This document shows positions 15,563 through 24,553 of a stretch of 41,299 bases of DNA, piece after piece. The notes beneath the pieces were generated by a model. It saw nothing but the letters and a program-made list of their open reading frames with translations. It was not told the origin of the DNA and searched no databases. The stretch is from Mesorhizobium sp. STM 4661 (lineage in GTDB: Bacteria; Pseudomonadota; Alphaproteobacteria; Rhizobiales; Rhizobiaceae). Position numbers and translations under genes: made by a program. The stretch is from contig NZ_CAAF010000044.1 in the NCBI RefSeq assembly GCF_000359125.1, positions 1 through 41,299 of the forward strand. Direction: 5' to 3'. Positions within the stretch are counted from its first letter, which is position 1; each line of letters starts with the position of its first letter.

Positions 15563-16504
15563 ATGGCCGTCGCATTCACCTTTCCGGGACAAGGCAGCCA
15601 GGCTGTCGGCATGGGCAAGGATCTCGCCGAAGCTTTTGTCGAATCGCGAAAAATCTTCGAAGAGGTCGACGACGCGCTTGGTGAAAACCTGTCGAAGCTG
15701 ATCTGGGAGGGGCCGGAAGAGACGCTGACGCTGACCGCCAATGCCCAGCCGGCGCTGATGGCGGTCTCGCTTGCCGCGATCCGGGCGCTGGAATCGCGCG
15801 CCTTCTCGCTGAAGGACAAGGTCGCCTATGTCGCCGGACATTCGCTCGGCGAATATTCGGCACTTGCCGCCGCCGGTTTCGTTTCGGTCGCGGACGCTGC
15901 CCGGCTGCTGCGCATCCGCGGCAACGCCATGCAGGCGGCGGTGCCGGCCGGCGAGGGCGCCATGGCGGCGATCATCGGGCTGGAACAGGCCGACGTCGAA
16001 GCCGCCTGCGCAGAGGCGTCCAAGGGTTCCATCTGCCAGATCGCCAACGACAATGGCGGTGGCCAGTTGGTGATTTCCGGCGCCAGGGCCGCGGTCGAGC
16101 TGGCGGCGAAACTGTGCACGGAAAAGGGCGCCAAGCGGGCATTGATGCTGCAGGTCTCGGCGCCTTTCCATTCGGCGCTGATGAAGCCGGCCGCCGAGAT
16201 CATGCGCGAGGCGCTTGCCGGGGTCACCAAGAACGCGCCGGTCGTGCCCGTGGTCTCGAACGTTACGGTCGCCCCGACCAGCGATCCGGACGAGATCGCG
16301 CGGCGCCTGGTCGAGCAGGTAACGGGACGCGTGCGCTGGCGCGAAACGGTGGAATGGTTCGGCGCCAACGGCGTTTTGACGCTCTATGAAATCGGCGCCG
16401 GCAAGGTGCTGTCGGGACTAGCGCGGCGCATCAACCGCGACATCGCCACCGGCGCCGTCGGCACGGCGGCCGATGTCGAGGCGGCACTGGCGGCGCTTGG
16501 TTGA
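15563..16504 (+). CDS. fabD: Malonyl-CoA:ACP transacylase
   Basis: FabD loads malonate onto acyl carrier protein for fatty acid elongation. The 313-residue protein has the N-terminal FPGQGSQ motif, the nucleophile Ser94 in GHSLGEYSA, Arg119 in RIRGNAMQ and His203 in SAPFHSAL, the complete catalytic set. The ATG at 15563 follows GGGGAG. It opens the cluster fabD-(antitoxin-like)-fabG-acpP-fabF. Confidence 0.97.
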   Translation: MAVAFTFPGQGSQAVGMGKDLAEAFVESRKIFEEVDDALGENLSKLIWEGPEETLTLTANAQPALMAVSLAAIRALESRAFSLKDKVAYVAGHSLGEYSALAAAGFVSVADAARLLRIRGNAMQAAVPAGEGAMAAIIGLEQADVEAACAEASKGSICQIANDNGGGQLVISGARAAVELAAKLCTEKGAKRALMLQVSAPFHSALMKPAAEIMREALAGVTKNAPVVPVVSNVTVAPTSDPDEIARRLVEQVTGRVRWRETVEWFGANGVLTLYEIGAGKVLSGLARRINRDIATGAVGTAADVEAALAALG

Positions 16505-16519
16505 GCCACTTCACTTGAA

Positions 16520-16549
16520 TTGACCGACGCTCGGCCACGTGAATACATG
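16520..16549 (+). promoter_or_regulatory. Possible promoter for the antitoxin-like gene
   Basis: TTGACC, an 18-base spacer and TACATG lie in the short gap between fabD and the small regulator-like gene. The -35 word is good but the -10 is poor. An own promoter would suit a self-regulated ribbon-helix-helix gene. Confidence 0.3.
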
Positions 16550-16568
16550 CATCGCAACAAGGTGCGAC

Positions 16569-16787
16569 ATGCCCACATCGATCCGTCTTTCTCCTAAAGT
16601 CGAGCAGCGCCTGGATTTTCTCGTGGCCAAGACCGGCCGCAGCGAGGCTGATCATGTGCGTGAGTTTGTCGAGCGCGGGCTGGAGGACATTGAGGACTAT
16701 TATCTTGCCGCGGAGATGCTGGAGCGGATAAGGCGCGGCGAGGACGAAATCGTGAAAGCCGAGGAATTCTGGCGCGGCGACACCTAA
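16569..16787 (+). CDS. Orphan RelB-type ribbon-helix-helix antitoxin-like protein
   Basis: A 72-residue protein with an N-terminal ribbon-helix-helix DNA-binding pattern (TSIRLSPKVEQRLDFLVAKTGRS) and an acidic helical second half (LEDIEDYYLAAEMLERI), as in RelB/DUF6290-type antitoxins. Such antitoxins are normally followed by a RelE-family toxin, but here fabG starts 44 bases downstream and no toxin-like frame is present on either side. The ATG at 16569 has AAGG at good spacing; the earlier ATG at 16539 has none. It may be a leftover antitoxin or a small regulator acting on the fab cluster. Confidence 0.75.
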   Translation: MPTSIRLSPKVEQRLDFLVAKTGRSEADHVREFVERGLEDIEDYYLAAEMLERIRRGEDEIVKAEEFWRGDT

Positions 16788-16831
16788 AGTCGAATCAGCC
16801 GGCCTGCCTGATTTTGAGAAGAGGATAGGAT

Positions 16832-17569
16832 ATGTTCGAACTGACCGGCCGCAAGGCGCTCGTCACCGGCGCATCTGGAGGCATCGGCGAGGCGATCGCC
16901 AGGGTGCTGCATGCGCAAGGCGCCATCGTCGGCCTGCATGGCACCCGTGTCGAGAAACTCGAGGCGCTGGCCGCTGAACTCGGCGATCGGGTCAAGCTGT
17001 TTCCCGCCAATCTTGCCGATCGCGACGAGGTCAAGGTGCTCGGCCAGAAGGCGGAGGCCGATCTCGAAGGTGTCGACATCCTGGTCAACAATGCCGGCAT
17101 CACCAAGGACGGACTGTTCGTGCGCATGGCGGACGCCGATTGGGATAGCGTGCTCGAGGTCAATCTGACCGCAATGTTCCGGCTGACCCGCGAGCTCACC
17201 CATCCGATGATGCGGCGCCGGCACGGCCGCATCATCAACATCACCTCGGTCGTCGGCGTCACCGGCAATCCCGGCCAAACCAATTACTGCGCCTCCAAGG
17301 CCGGCATGATCGGTTTTTCCAAGTCGCTGGCGCAGGAGATCGCGACCCGCAACATAACCGTCAATTGCGTCGCCCCGGGCTTTATCGAATCGGCGATGAC
17401 CGACAAGCTCAACGACAAGCAGAAGGAGGCGATCATGGCGGCGATCCCGAGCCGGCGCATGGGCACCAGTGCCGAAGTGGCCTCCGCCGTCGCCTACCTC
17501 GCCTCCAACGAGGCTGCCTATGTCACCGGCCAGACCATTCACGTGAATGGCGGCATGGCGATGATTTGA
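16832..17569 (+). CDS. fabG: 3-oxoacyl-ACP reductase
   Basis: FabG reduces 3-oxoacyl-ACP with NADPH in each fatty acid elongation round. The 245-residue SDR has the cofactor motif TGASGGIG at 12-19, NNAG near 86-89, and the catalytic Ser139, Tyr152 and Lys156. The start at 16832 has AGAGGATAGG upstream. The typical FabG C-terminus AYVTGQTIHVNGGMAM is intact. Position between fabD and acpP removes doubt about paralogues. Confidence 0.97.
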   Translation: MFELTGRKALVTGASGGIGEAIARVLHAQGAIVGLHGTRVEKLEALAAELGDRVKLFPANLADRDEVKVLGQKAEADLEGVDILVNNAGITKDGLFVRMADADWDSVLEVNLTAMFRLTRELTHPMMRRRHGRIINITSVVGVTGNPGQTNYCASKAGMIGFSKSLAQEIATRNITVNCVAPGFIESAMTDKLNDKQKEAIMAAIPSRRMGTSAEVASAVAYLASNEAAYVTGQTIHVNGGMAMI

Positions 17570-17603
17570 CAGTTGCGGGAAAACACCCCATTTCGCCTTG
17601 GAC

Positions 17604-17663
17604 CCAGACCGATTTTCGTGTAATGCGGCCCGCAACCCGGCGGTTCGGGCAAAACCGGTCTGG
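17604..17663 (+). other. Folded segment between fabG and acpP
   Basis: CCAGACCG (17604-17611) pairs perfectly with CGGTCTGG (17656-17663) and encloses a further GCCCG/CGGGC stem. It could be a transcript-processing or attenuating hairpin that lets acpP be expressed apart from fabG. No U-run follows. Confidence 0.4.
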
Positions 17664-17701
17664 TGCCGTTGCGTTTCTGGCAGGACCATCTTTCAGCTTG
17701 A

Positions 17702-17723
17702 TTAGCGGCATTCTGCCCGCTAA
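17702..17723 (+). promoter_or_regulatory. Inverted repeat upstream of acpP
   Basis: TTAGCGG and CCGCTAA form 7-bp arms around 8 bases, 35 bases before the acpP start. It may be an operator or leader hairpin; no regulator is identified. Confidence 0.3.
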
Positions 17724-17758
17724 CGAAGACAGACAAACAAAAGACGAGGATGCCCCAA

Positions 17759-17995
17759 ATGAGTGACACCGCAGAGCGCGTCAAGAAGATCGTCATCGAG
17801 CACCTTGGCGTCGATGCCGACAAGGTGACGGAGCAGGCGAGCTTCATCGATGATCTGGGCGCGGACAGCCTCGACACGGTCGAACTCGTCATGGCGTTCG
17901 AAGAAGAGTTCGGCGTCGAGATTCCCGACGATGCGGCCGAGACCATCCTGACAGTCGGCGACGCCGTCAAGTACATCGACAAGGCCTCGGCCTGA
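17759..17995 (+). CDS. acpP: Acyl carrier protein
   Basis: AcpP carries growing acyl chains on a phosphopantetheine arm attached to Ser37 in the [10 protein letters not shown] motif. The protein is small (78 residues), acidic and helical, as expected. The ATG at 17759 has GAGGA 8 bases upstream; the in-frame ATG at 17750 overlaps that site and is rejected. It lies 34 bases before fabF, with a 189-base folded gap after fabG, consistent with separately boosted expression. Confidence 0.98.
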   Translation: MSDTAERVKKIVIEHLGVDADKVTEQASFIDDLGADSLDTVELVMAFEEEFGVEIPDDAAETILTVGDAVKYIDKASA

Positions 17996-18029
17996 GGCTT
18001 TCCGCAGGCATCACCGGGGAGGACCTGCG

Positions 18030-19292
18030 ATGAGGCGTGTCGTCGTCACGGGCCTTGGGCTGCTTTCGCCGTTCGGCATGGGCTTCGAGCATAGCTGGAA
18101 GGAACTCCTGACCGGCCGCAGCGCCGCCAAGCGCATCACCGAGTTCGAAGTGGAGGATCTTGCCTGCAAGATCGCCCATGTCATTCCACGCGGCAACGGC
18201 GAGAACGCTACCTTCAATCCCGAGGCCGTTCTCGAGCCGAAGGAACTGCGCAAGATCGGCGACTTCATCCTTTACGGGATCGCGGCCGCCGACGAGGCGC
18301 TTAAGGACTCTGGCTGGGCGCCGAAGACGCATGAGGAGCAGTGCGCCACCGGCGTGCTGATCGGGTCCGGCATCGGCGGCATCGAAGGCATCGCCGAGAA
18401 CGCGATGATCCTGAAGGAGCGTGGTCCGCGCCGCATCAGCCCGTTCTTCATCCCCGGCCAAATCATCAATCTCGTCTCCGGCCAGGTTTCGATCCGGCAC
18501 GGGTTGAAAGGCCCCAACCACGCCGTCGTCACCGCTTGCTCCACTGGCGCCCACGCCATCGGCGATGCCGCCCGGCTGATCATGTGGGGCGATGCCGACG
18601 TCATGGTCGCGGGCGGCGCCGAAGCGCCGGTGACGCGGCTGTCGATCGCCGGCTTCGCCGCTTGCCGGGCGCTGTCCACCGACCGCAACGACGCTCCGCA
18701 AACGGCATCGCGTCCCTATGACCGCGACCGCGACGGCTTCGTCATGGGCGAGGGCGCCGGCGTCGTCGTGCTGGAGGCCCTCGAACATGCCATGGCGCGT
18801 GGCGCCAGGATCTATGCCGAGGTCACCGGTTACGGCCTGACCGGCGATGCCTATCACATCACAGCACCCGCCGAAGACGGTGACGGCGCCTTCCGCTGCA
18901 TGACGGCGGCACTGAACCGCGCCAAGCTGACGCCCGCCGATGTCGATTACATCAACGCGCACGGCACTTCGACCATGGCCGATACGATCGAGCTCGGCGC
19001 CGTCGAGCGCCTGGTCGGCAACGCCGCGTCGAAAATATCGATGTCGTCGACCAAGTCGTCGATCGGCCATCTTCTGGGAGCGGCGGGCGCCGCCGAGGCG
19101 ATCTTTTCGATCCTCGCCATCCGCGACAACATCGCGCCGGCCACCATCAACCTCGACAACCCCGAGCGCGAAACGGCGATCGACCTGGTGCCACACAAGC
19201 CACGGGCGCGCCAGATCGACGTGGCACTGTCCAATTCCTTCGGCTTCGGCGGCACCAACGCCTCGCTCGTCTTCCAGCGTTACAATGGCTGA
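18030..19292 (+). CDS. fabF: 3-oxoacyl-ACP synthase II
   Basis: FabF condenses malonyl-ACP with acyl-ACP. The Cys-His-His triad is complete: Cys170 in VTACSTGAH, His311 in NAHGTST and His347 in SIGHLLGAAGA. The 420-residue length and the C-terminal NSFGFGGTNASLVF motif fit KAS II rather than FabB or FabH. GGGGAGGA precedes the ATG. It closes the fab cluster and is followed by mltG. Confidence 0.97.
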   Translation: MRRVVVTGLGLLSPFGMGFEHSWKELLTGRSAAKRITEFEVEDLACKIAHVIPRGNGENATFNPEAVLEPKELRKIGDFILYGIAAADEALKDSGWAPKTHEEQCATGVLIGSGIGGIEGIAENAMILKERGPRRISPFFIPGQIINLVSGQVSIRHGLKGPNHAVVTACSTGAHAIGDAARLIMWGDADVMVAGGAEAPVTRLSIAGFAACRALSTDRNDAPQTASRPYDRDRDGFVMGEGAGVVVLEALEHAMARGARIYAEVTGYGLTGDAYHITAPAEDGDGAFRCMTAALNRAKLTPADVDYINAHGTSTMADTIELGAVERLVGNAASKISMSSTKSSIGHLLGAAGAAEAIFSILAIRDNIAPATINLDNPERETAIDLVPHKPRARQIDVALSNSFGFGGTNASLVFQRYNG

Positions 19293-19308
19293 CCGGTCCG
19301 CCGACCGG
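19293..19308 (+). terminator. Short hairpin directly after fabF
   Basis: CCGGTC-CGCC-GACCGG is a perfect 6-bp stem starting at the base after the fabF stop codon. No U-run follows closely, so termination is uncertain. Confidence 0.3.
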
Positions 19309-19394
19309 CATGGCCCATGCGTGTCGTCAATTTTGCCATATTCGCCCCTACTCTGCCGCGGGGGATTCGTTGCAAGATCAAACGGTAGGGCGCT

Positions 19395-20615
19395 ATGAAC
19401 ACAAATCCGGCGGACAACGGAGAATTCGGGCAACGGCAGGCGGCGCCCGGCCCGATCGTGCCGAAGACGGCCAGCGAGGCATTGCGGCCTGAAGCCGGCA
19501 CGCCGCCGCCCAAGCGCTCGCGCGCCTCGCGCGGCCAGTTCGTCGTATTCATGAACTTCGTCATCTCCTCGATAATGCTGGTGGTTCTGGCGGCTGGTGT
19601 TGCCCTGTATTTCGGCAAGCAGGAATTCAACGAGCCCGGCCCGTCGGCCAATGCCGACACATTCCCGGTCAAGCCGAATTCCGGCGTCCAGGATATCGCC
19701 GACCAGCTCGAGCGGCGCGGATTGATCAGCGATGCCCGCATCTTCCGCCTTGGCGTGCGCGCTTACGGCAATGATTCGGCGCTCAAGGCCGGTGAATACG
19801 AGATCAAGCCGCGCGCTTCCATGCACGACATCATGGAGTTGCTGAAGAGCGGCAAGTCGGTGATGTATTCGCTGACCATCCCGGAGGGACTGACGGTCGA
19901 GCAGGCGCTGCAGCGCATAGCCGACCAAAGCGGGCTTGCCGGCGATATGCCGGCAACCGTTCCGCCCGAGGGCAGCCTCGCCACCGACACGCTGCGCTTC
20001 ACCCGCGGCGCAACACGCCAGCAAATGGTCGACAAATTGCTGGCTGACCAGGAGAAGCTGGTCGACGATGTCTGGCAGCGGCGTGCCCCCGACCTGCCTC
20101 TGGCCAATGTCGAAGACTTCGTCATCCTGGCCTCGATCGTCGAGAAGGAGACGGGCAAGGGCGATGAACGCTCGCGGGTCGCCGCCGTTTTCCTCAACCG
20201 GCTGGCCAAAGGCATGCGGCTGCAATCGGATCCGACCATCATCTATGGTCTGTTTGGCGGCAAGGGCAAACCCGCCGATCGCCCGATCTACCAGTCGGAC
20301 ATCAAGAAGCCGACGCCCTACAATACCTATCTGATCAATGGCCTGCCGCCGACACCGATCGCCAATCCCGGCCGCGCCTCACTGGAGGCCGTGGCCAATC
20401 CGTCGAAGACCGACGACCTTTATTTCGTTGCCGACGGTACCGGCGGCCACGTTTTTGCCGCAACGCTTGCCGAGCACAATGAAAACGTCGCTCGGTACCG
20501 GGCACTGCAGAAGAAGCAGGCTGAGGACGCCGCCAAGGCCGATGACGCCAAGGTGGACGGTCAAACCGATGCTCCGGTGGAAGGCGGCGATGGCGATGCG
20601 GGCGCCGCTCAGTAG
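19395..20615 (+). CDS. mltG: Endolytic murein transglycosylase MltG
   Basis: MltG cuts nascent glycan strands at the inner membrane and sets peptidoglycan chain length. The 406-residue protein has a cytoplasmic basic N-terminus, one membrane helix near 50-72, a LysM-like region, and the YceG domain with catalytic Glu250 in ASIVEKETG. LQSDPTIIYG and YNTYLINGLPPTPIANPG are family motifs. The acidic Ala/Asp tail is variable. fabF-mltG order is common in Rhizobiales. Confidence 0.95.
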   Translation: MNTNPADNGEFGQRQAAPGPIVPKTASEALRPEAGTPPPKRSRASRGQFVVFMNFVISSIMLVVLAAGVALYFGKQEFNEPGPSANADTFPVKPNSGVQDIADQLERRGLISDARIFRLGVRAYGNDSALKAGEYEIKPRASMHDIMELLKSGKSVMYSLTIPEGLTVEQALQRIADQSGLAGDMPATVPPEGSLATDTLRFTRGATRQQMVDKLLADQEKLVDDVWQRRAPDLPLANVEDFVILASIVEKETGKGDERSRVAAVFLNRLAKGMRLQSDPTIIYGLFGGKGKPADRPIYQSDIKKPTPYNTYLINGLPPTPIANPGRASLEAVANPSKTDDLYFVADGTGGHVFAATLAEHNENVARYRALQKKQAEDAAKADDAKVDGQTDAPVEGGDGDAGAAQ

Positions 20616-20633
20616 CGCCAGCTATTTGAAATC

Positions 20634-20671
20634 GTCCCTTGCGGATGCCGCGAGGGACGCACTGATATTTT
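20634..20671 (+). terminator. Terminator-like hairpin after mltG
   Basis: GTCCCTTGCGG pairs with CCGCGAGGGAC around an ATG loop (11 pairs, one G-U), 19 bases past the mltG stop. A T4 run lies about 10 bases further. Good stem, imperfect U-tract. Confidence 0.6.
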
Positions 20672-20721
20672 GACAGGAGCGTCCTCAAGTCGGATTGGAC
20701 GTGCGGGAAACGCTTTGGCTA

Positions 20722-20826
20722 ATGCATGTCGCGCAAAAGTGCGCAGCGGTTTTGCGATAAAGACATGCATAAAAACAGGAACTTAAAGCGCGTCGCATGA
20801 ATCCGTTCAAACGTGACGCGCTTTAA
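20722..20826. repeat. Two large hairpins between mltG and yicC
   Basis: ATGCATGTC (20722-20730) pairs with GACATGCAT (20762-20770) around an inner CGCAAAA/TTTTGCG stem. TTAAAGCGCGTC (20783-20794) pairs with GACGCGCTTTAA (20815-20826) over 12 perfect bases. Such paired hairpins are typical interspersed rhizobial elements. The GATCATGCGCC word just downstream is shared with the 25573-25675 copy. Confidence 0.65.
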
Positions 20827-20890
20827 AGCCGCGTATGGTCCGGTCCGAAGACCGCGTCCGGGATCATGCGCCAGGGGGAAACGCGGCATC

Positions 20891-21781
20891 ATGAATTTGC
20901 AAAGCATGACCGGTTTTGCGCGTGCTGTCGCCGAGCACGACGGCACATCGATCGCCTGGGAGGTCAAATCCGTCAACGGCAAGAGCGTCGAGGTCAGGCT
21001 GCGGCTGCCGCAGGGCTTCGAGCGGCTGGAGCCGGCCGTCAGGCAGACGGTACAGAAGCGCTTTGCGCGCGGCAATTTCCAGGCGACGCTGACCATCGGC
21101 CGCGCCGCCGGCCAGCAGGTGCAGCCGATTGTTAACGAAGCCTTCCTGAAAGACCTGGCGGGGCTGGCCAAGCGGCTGCAAGAGCAGTTCGGCGTGGCGC
21201 CCGCGACAGCCGACGGGCTGCTTTCGCTACGCGGCGTGCTCGACATCCCGGAAACCACCGAGACCGAAGAGGCGCGAGCCGCGCTCGACGCCGCGATAGT
21301 GTCGGCGCTGGAGATTGCGCTGAGCGGGCTGGAGCAGGCGCGCCAGGGTGAGGGCACAGCGCTTCGTTCGTTGCTGTCCGGCCATATCGACGCGATCGAG
21401 GCGCTGACGCTCAGAGCCGAGGCCGATCCCTCGCGCGAGCCGGCGGCGATCCGCGAAAGGATTGCCGAGCAGGTGCGATTGCTGCTGGACGCTTCCGCCA
21501 ATCTCGACGCCAGCCGCTTGCACATGGAAGCGGCGTTCCTGGCCACCAAGGCCGACATCCGTGAGGAGATTGACCGGTTGAAGACGCATGTGGCGTCGGG
21601 CCGGGTGCTTCTGGCCGGCGGCGGCGCCATCGGCCGCAAGCTCGATTTTCTGGCGCAGGAATTCAATCGCGAATCGAATACGCTGTGTTCGAAGTCGAAT
21701 GCCGCCGCGGTGACCGCCATCGGGCTGGAACTGAAGGCGGTCGTCGACCAGTTTCGCGAACAGGTTCAGAATCTGGAGTAA
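20891..21781 (+). CDS. yicC: YicC family endoribonuclease
   Basis: A 296-residue cytoplasmic protein of the YicC/YloC family, whose members cut RNA and affect small-RNA turnover. The diagnostic N-terminal SMTGFARA and the C-terminal GRKLDFLAQEFNRESNT (DUF1732) are both present. The start is placed at 20891; the open frame extends upstream into the repeat hairpins but lacks family similarity there. It sits 3 bases before gmk, the usual pair. Confidence 0.93.
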   Translation: MNLQSMTGFARAVAEHDGTSIAWEVKSVNGKSVEVRLRLPQGFERLEPAVRQTVQKRFARGNFQATLTIGRAAGQQVQPIVNEAFLKDLAGLAKRLQEQFGVAPATADGLLSLRGVLDIPETTETEEARAALDAAIVSALEIALSGLEQARQGEGTALRSLLSGHIDAIEALTLRAEADPSREPAAIRERIAEQVRLLLDASANLDASRLHMEAAFLATKADIREEIDRLKTHVASGRVLLAGGGAIGRKLDFLAQEFNRESNTLCSKSNAAAVTAIGLELKAVVDQFREQVQNLE

Positions 21782-21784
21782 CCC

Positions 21785-22477
21785 ATGGTTGCCAAGGAGC
21801 CCTTGATTGCCAAGGACCCCATGACTGCAAAGGATTTGGGTTCGCGCATCCGCCGCCGTGGGCTGATGCTGGTGCTGTCGTCGCCATCCGGCGCCGGCAA
21901 GTCGACGATCGCGCGCAATCTGCTGGAAAGCGATGGCAGCCTCGAACTGTCGGTCTCCGTCACCACGCGGCCGCGCCGCGGCAGCGAGATCGAGGGCGTC
22001 CACTATCACTTCCGCAGCATGCGCGAGTTCGAGCGGCTGCGCGATTCCGACGCGCTGCTCGAATGGGCCGAAGTGCATGGCAATTGCTACGCGACGCCGC
22101 GCGAGCCGGCGGAACTGGCGCTGGCGCAGGGGCGCGACATGCTGTTCGACATCGACTGGCAGGGCGCCCAGCAGCTCAAGGAGAAGATGCGCGCCGACAT
22201 CGTCTCGATCTTCATCCTGCCGCCGTCGATGAAGGAGTTGAAGGCGCGGCTGAAGCGCCGCGCCGAGGACCAGGAAACAGTGATCGAGACGCGGCTGAAG
22301 AACGCCCGCAACGAGATCGAGCACTGGAAGGAATATGATTTCGTCATCATCAACGACGATCTCGACCGTGCCTTCGCCGAGGTGCGCGGCATCGTCACCG
22401 CCGAGCGGCTCAGGCGCGACCGCCGGCCCGGTCTGTTCGATTTCGTCTCGGGGCTGTTGGACGAGAAGACGGATTGA
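21785..22477 (+). CDS. gmk: Guanylate kinase
   Basis: Gmk phosphorylates GMP to GDP. The P-loop [10 protein letters not shown] is at 32-41, followed by [19 protein letters not shown] and the DIDWQGA motif, all diagnostic. The 230 residues include about 25 extra at the N-terminus before the core. GGAG in the last codons of yicC serves as ribosome-binding site, so the two are coupled. Confidence 0.97.
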   Translation: MVAKEPLIAKDPMTAKDLGSRIRRRGLMLVLSSPSGAGKSTIARNLLESDGSLELSVSVTTRPRRGSEIEGVHYHFRSMREFERLRDSDALLEWAEVHGNCYATPREPAELALAQGRDMLFDIDWQGAQQLKEKMRADIVSIFILPPSMKELKARLKRRAEDQETVIETRLKNARNEIEHWKEYDFVIINDDLDRAFAEVRGIVTAERLRRDRRPGLFDFVSGLLDEKTD

Positions 22478-22490
22478 GGCGGTGGCGCCT

Positions 22491-22642
22491 CTCCTTTTCC
22501 CCTTTTGGGAGAAGGTGGATCGGCGCGCAGCGCCGAGACGGTTGAGGGGTGCTGGACGGATCACTGTCATTGCCAAGCTGGAACGCCCCTCATCCGACCG
22601 AGCTTCGCTCGGCCACCTTCTCCCACAAGAAGGGGAGAAGGG
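22491..22642. repeat. Inverted-repeat element (family B) between gmk and rsmA
   Basis: Left arm 22491-22554 (CTCCTTTTCCCCTTTTGGGA, GAAGGTGGATCGGCG, GAGGGGTGCTGG) and right arm 22581-22640 (CGCCCCTCATCCGACC, CGGCCACCTTCTCCC, AAGGGGAGAAGGG) are complementary. They fold into a long imperfect hairpin between convergent genes, where it could end both transcripts. Confidence 0.75.
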
Positions 22643-22653
22643 AAGATCGGCGC

Positions 22654-23487
22654 TCACACCGCGTTGGTCAGCCGCACGAATTCCTCGACGCTCAAGGTTT
22701 CGGCGCGGCGGGTCGGATCGATGCCAGCGCGGGTGAGCAGGGCTTCGCCGCCGAGGCTTTTCACGCTCTGCCGCAGCATCTTTCTGCGCTGGCCGAAGGC
22801 CGCTTCGGTGACGCGGCCGAGTTTTTTCACTTCAGCGGGAAGGGGGCTGGCGCGCGGCACCAGATGCACCACCGAGGACATTACCTTGGGCGGTGGCGTA
22901 AACGCTTGTGGCGGCACGTCGAAGGCGATTTTTGCCTCCGTCCGCCAGCCGGCCAGCACGCCGAGCCGGCCATAGGCATCGCTGCCGGGGCGGGCGACGA
23001 TGCGCTCGGCCACCTCACGCTGGAACATCAGCGTCATCGAGGTATAGAAGGGCGGCCACTCAGTGACCGTCAGCCAGCGGATCAGGAGCTCGGTGCCGAT
23101 ATTGTAGGGCAGATTGGCGACGATCTTCATGGGACCGCCGCTTGCCGCGCCGGCAAGCGCGGCGAAATCCGTCTTCAGCGCATCGCCGGCAATGACCTCG
23201 AGCCGACCGGGATAATGGTTTGAGACTTCGGCCAGCGCTTCCAGGCACCGGTCGTCGCGCTCGATGGCGATCACCCGTCGCGCGCCGCTGAAGAGCAGCG
23301 CCCTGGTCAGCCCGCCGGGGCCAGGACCGACCTCGATCACCGTTGCCTCGGTCAGGTCGCCGGCGGCGCGCGCGATCTTGCCGGTCAGGTTGAGGTCGAG
23401 CAGGAAATTCTGGCCGAGCGCCTTCTTCGCTTGTAGCCCATGGCTCTCGATCACAGCGCGCAGCGGCGGCAGCCCATCCATGCTCAT
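22654..23487 (-). CDS. rsmA: 16S rRNA dimethyladenosine transferase
   Basis: RsmA (KsgA) dimethylates A1518 and A1519 in helix 45 of 16S rRNA late in small-subunit assembly. Its markers are [10 protein letters not shown] near 22-31, the SAM motif EVGPGPGG at 52-59, and the catalytic NLPYN at 125-129. The 277-residue length is normal. It ends the LPS-export transcript lptF-lptG-lptD-surA-pdxA-rsmA, 24 bases after pdxA. Confidence 0.97.
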   Translation of the reverse strand: MSMDGLPPLRAVIESHGLQAKKALGQNFLLDLNLTGKIARAAGDLTEATVIEVGPGPGGLTRALLFSGARRVIAIERDDRCLEALAEVSNHYPGRLEVIAGDALKTDFAALAGAASGGPMKIVANLPYNIGTELLIRWLTVTEWPPFYTSMTLMFQREVAERIVARPGSDAYGRLGVLAGWRTEAKIAFDVPPQAFTPPPKVMSSVVHLVPRASPLPAEVKKLGRVTEAAFGQRRKMLRQSVKSLGGEALLTRAGIDPTRRAETLSVEEFVRLTNAV

Positions 23488-23511
23488 GCGGCCACTTTCA
23501 TGCTAACGCGC

Positions 23512-24540
23512 TCATGCGGCTGCGGCCTTCGTTCCGCTATCGGCCAGCCGGCGGGCGAGTCTCAGCGCTGCAATCAGGCTGTCGGCCCGGGCGATGCCCT
23601 TGCCGGCAATGTCGAAAGCAGTGCCGTGGTCTGGCGAAGTGCGGATGAAGGGCAGGCCGAGCGTCACGTTGACCGCTTCGTCGAAAGCCAGCGCCTTGGC
23701 GGGGATCAGCGCCTGGTCGTGATACATGCAGATTGCCACGTCGTAGCCGGCCCGTGCACGGGCATGGAACATTGTATCGGCCGGCAGCGGCCCGAAAGCG
23801 TCGATGCCCTCCGCCCTCAGCCTCTCGATTGCCGGGCGGATGATATGCTCGTCCTCCGCACCCATCGTGCCGCCTTCGCCGGCATGCGGATTGAGGCCGG
23901 CAATGGCAAGCCGCGGCCTGGCGATGCCGAAGCGATGTTCGAGATCGGTGGCGGTGATGCGGGCGGTCGCCACGATCAGGTCGCTCGTCAGCGCCTTCGG
24001 CACCTCGGATAACGCGATGTGGATGGTGACCGGGACCGTGCGCAACTCTGGGCCGGCAAGCAGCATCACCGGCATCGCGTCCGCGCCGGTATGGAGCGAT
24101 GCCAGATGCGCCAGATATTCGGTATGGCCGGGAAAACGGAAGCCGGCATCGTAGAGCGGCTTCTTGGCAATCGGGCACGTCACCACCGCGGCGGCGCGGC
24201 CGCCAAGGCAGTCGGCAACGGCGCGGTCGATGGCCTCGATGGTGCCGGCGGCGTTAGCTGGATCCGGCCGGCCGGGACTGTCGATCGAGCGGGCAGTAAG
24301 TGGCACGATCGGCAGGGCCTGCGAAAAGATCCGCTGCGCTTGCTCCGGCGTGGTTTCCGCAATCGCCACGCTGGCGCCGAGCCGGCGCCCCCGTGCTTCA
24401 ATCAGTGCCGGATCGGCGAGGAGATAAAAGGGCGCCACGCCGGCGCTGTCACGCGCCTGCCAGGCGGCGATGGCGATTTCCGGCCCCACACCGGACGGAT
24501 CGCCGACGCTCAACGCTAGCGGAAGCTTTGCGTCCGCCAC
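23512..24540 (-). CDS. pdxA: 4-hydroxythreonine-4-phosphate dehydrogenase
   Basis: PdxA oxidises 4-phosphohydroxythreonine in vitamin B6 synthesis. Metal ligands His139 (GHTEYL), His219 ([10 protein letters not shown]) and His274 (CMYHDQ) are present, with [14 protein letters not shown] near the end. The frame is open into surA, but homology starts at [12 protein letters not shown]. The GTG at 24540, 13 bases past the surA stop, gives a normal 342 residues, although its ribosome-binding site is weak. The start is thus less sure than the identity. Confidence 0.95.
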   Translation of the reverse strand: MADAKLPLALSVGDPSGVGPEIAIAAWQARDSAGVAPFYLLADPALIEARGRRLGASVAIAETTPEQAQRIFSQALPIVPLTARSIDSPGRPDPANAAGTIEAIDRAVADCLGGRAAAVVTCPIAKKPLYDAGFRFPGHTEYLAHLASLHTGADAMPVMLLAGPELRTVPVTIHIALSEVPKALTSDLIVATARITATDLEHRFGIARPRLAIAGLNPHAGEGGTMGAEDEHIIRPAIERLRAEGIDAFGPLPADTMFHARARAGYDVAICMYHDQALIPAKALAFDEAVNVTLGLPFIRTSPDHGTAFDIAGKGIARADSLIAALRLARRLADSGTKAAAA

Positions 24541-24553
24541 GGCTATGCCGACT

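Noticed and set aside
17967..20225. 752-codon minus-strand frame opposite fabF and mltG
   Set aside because: Antisense shadow; both plus-strand genes have intact catalytic motifs and the frame matches no family.
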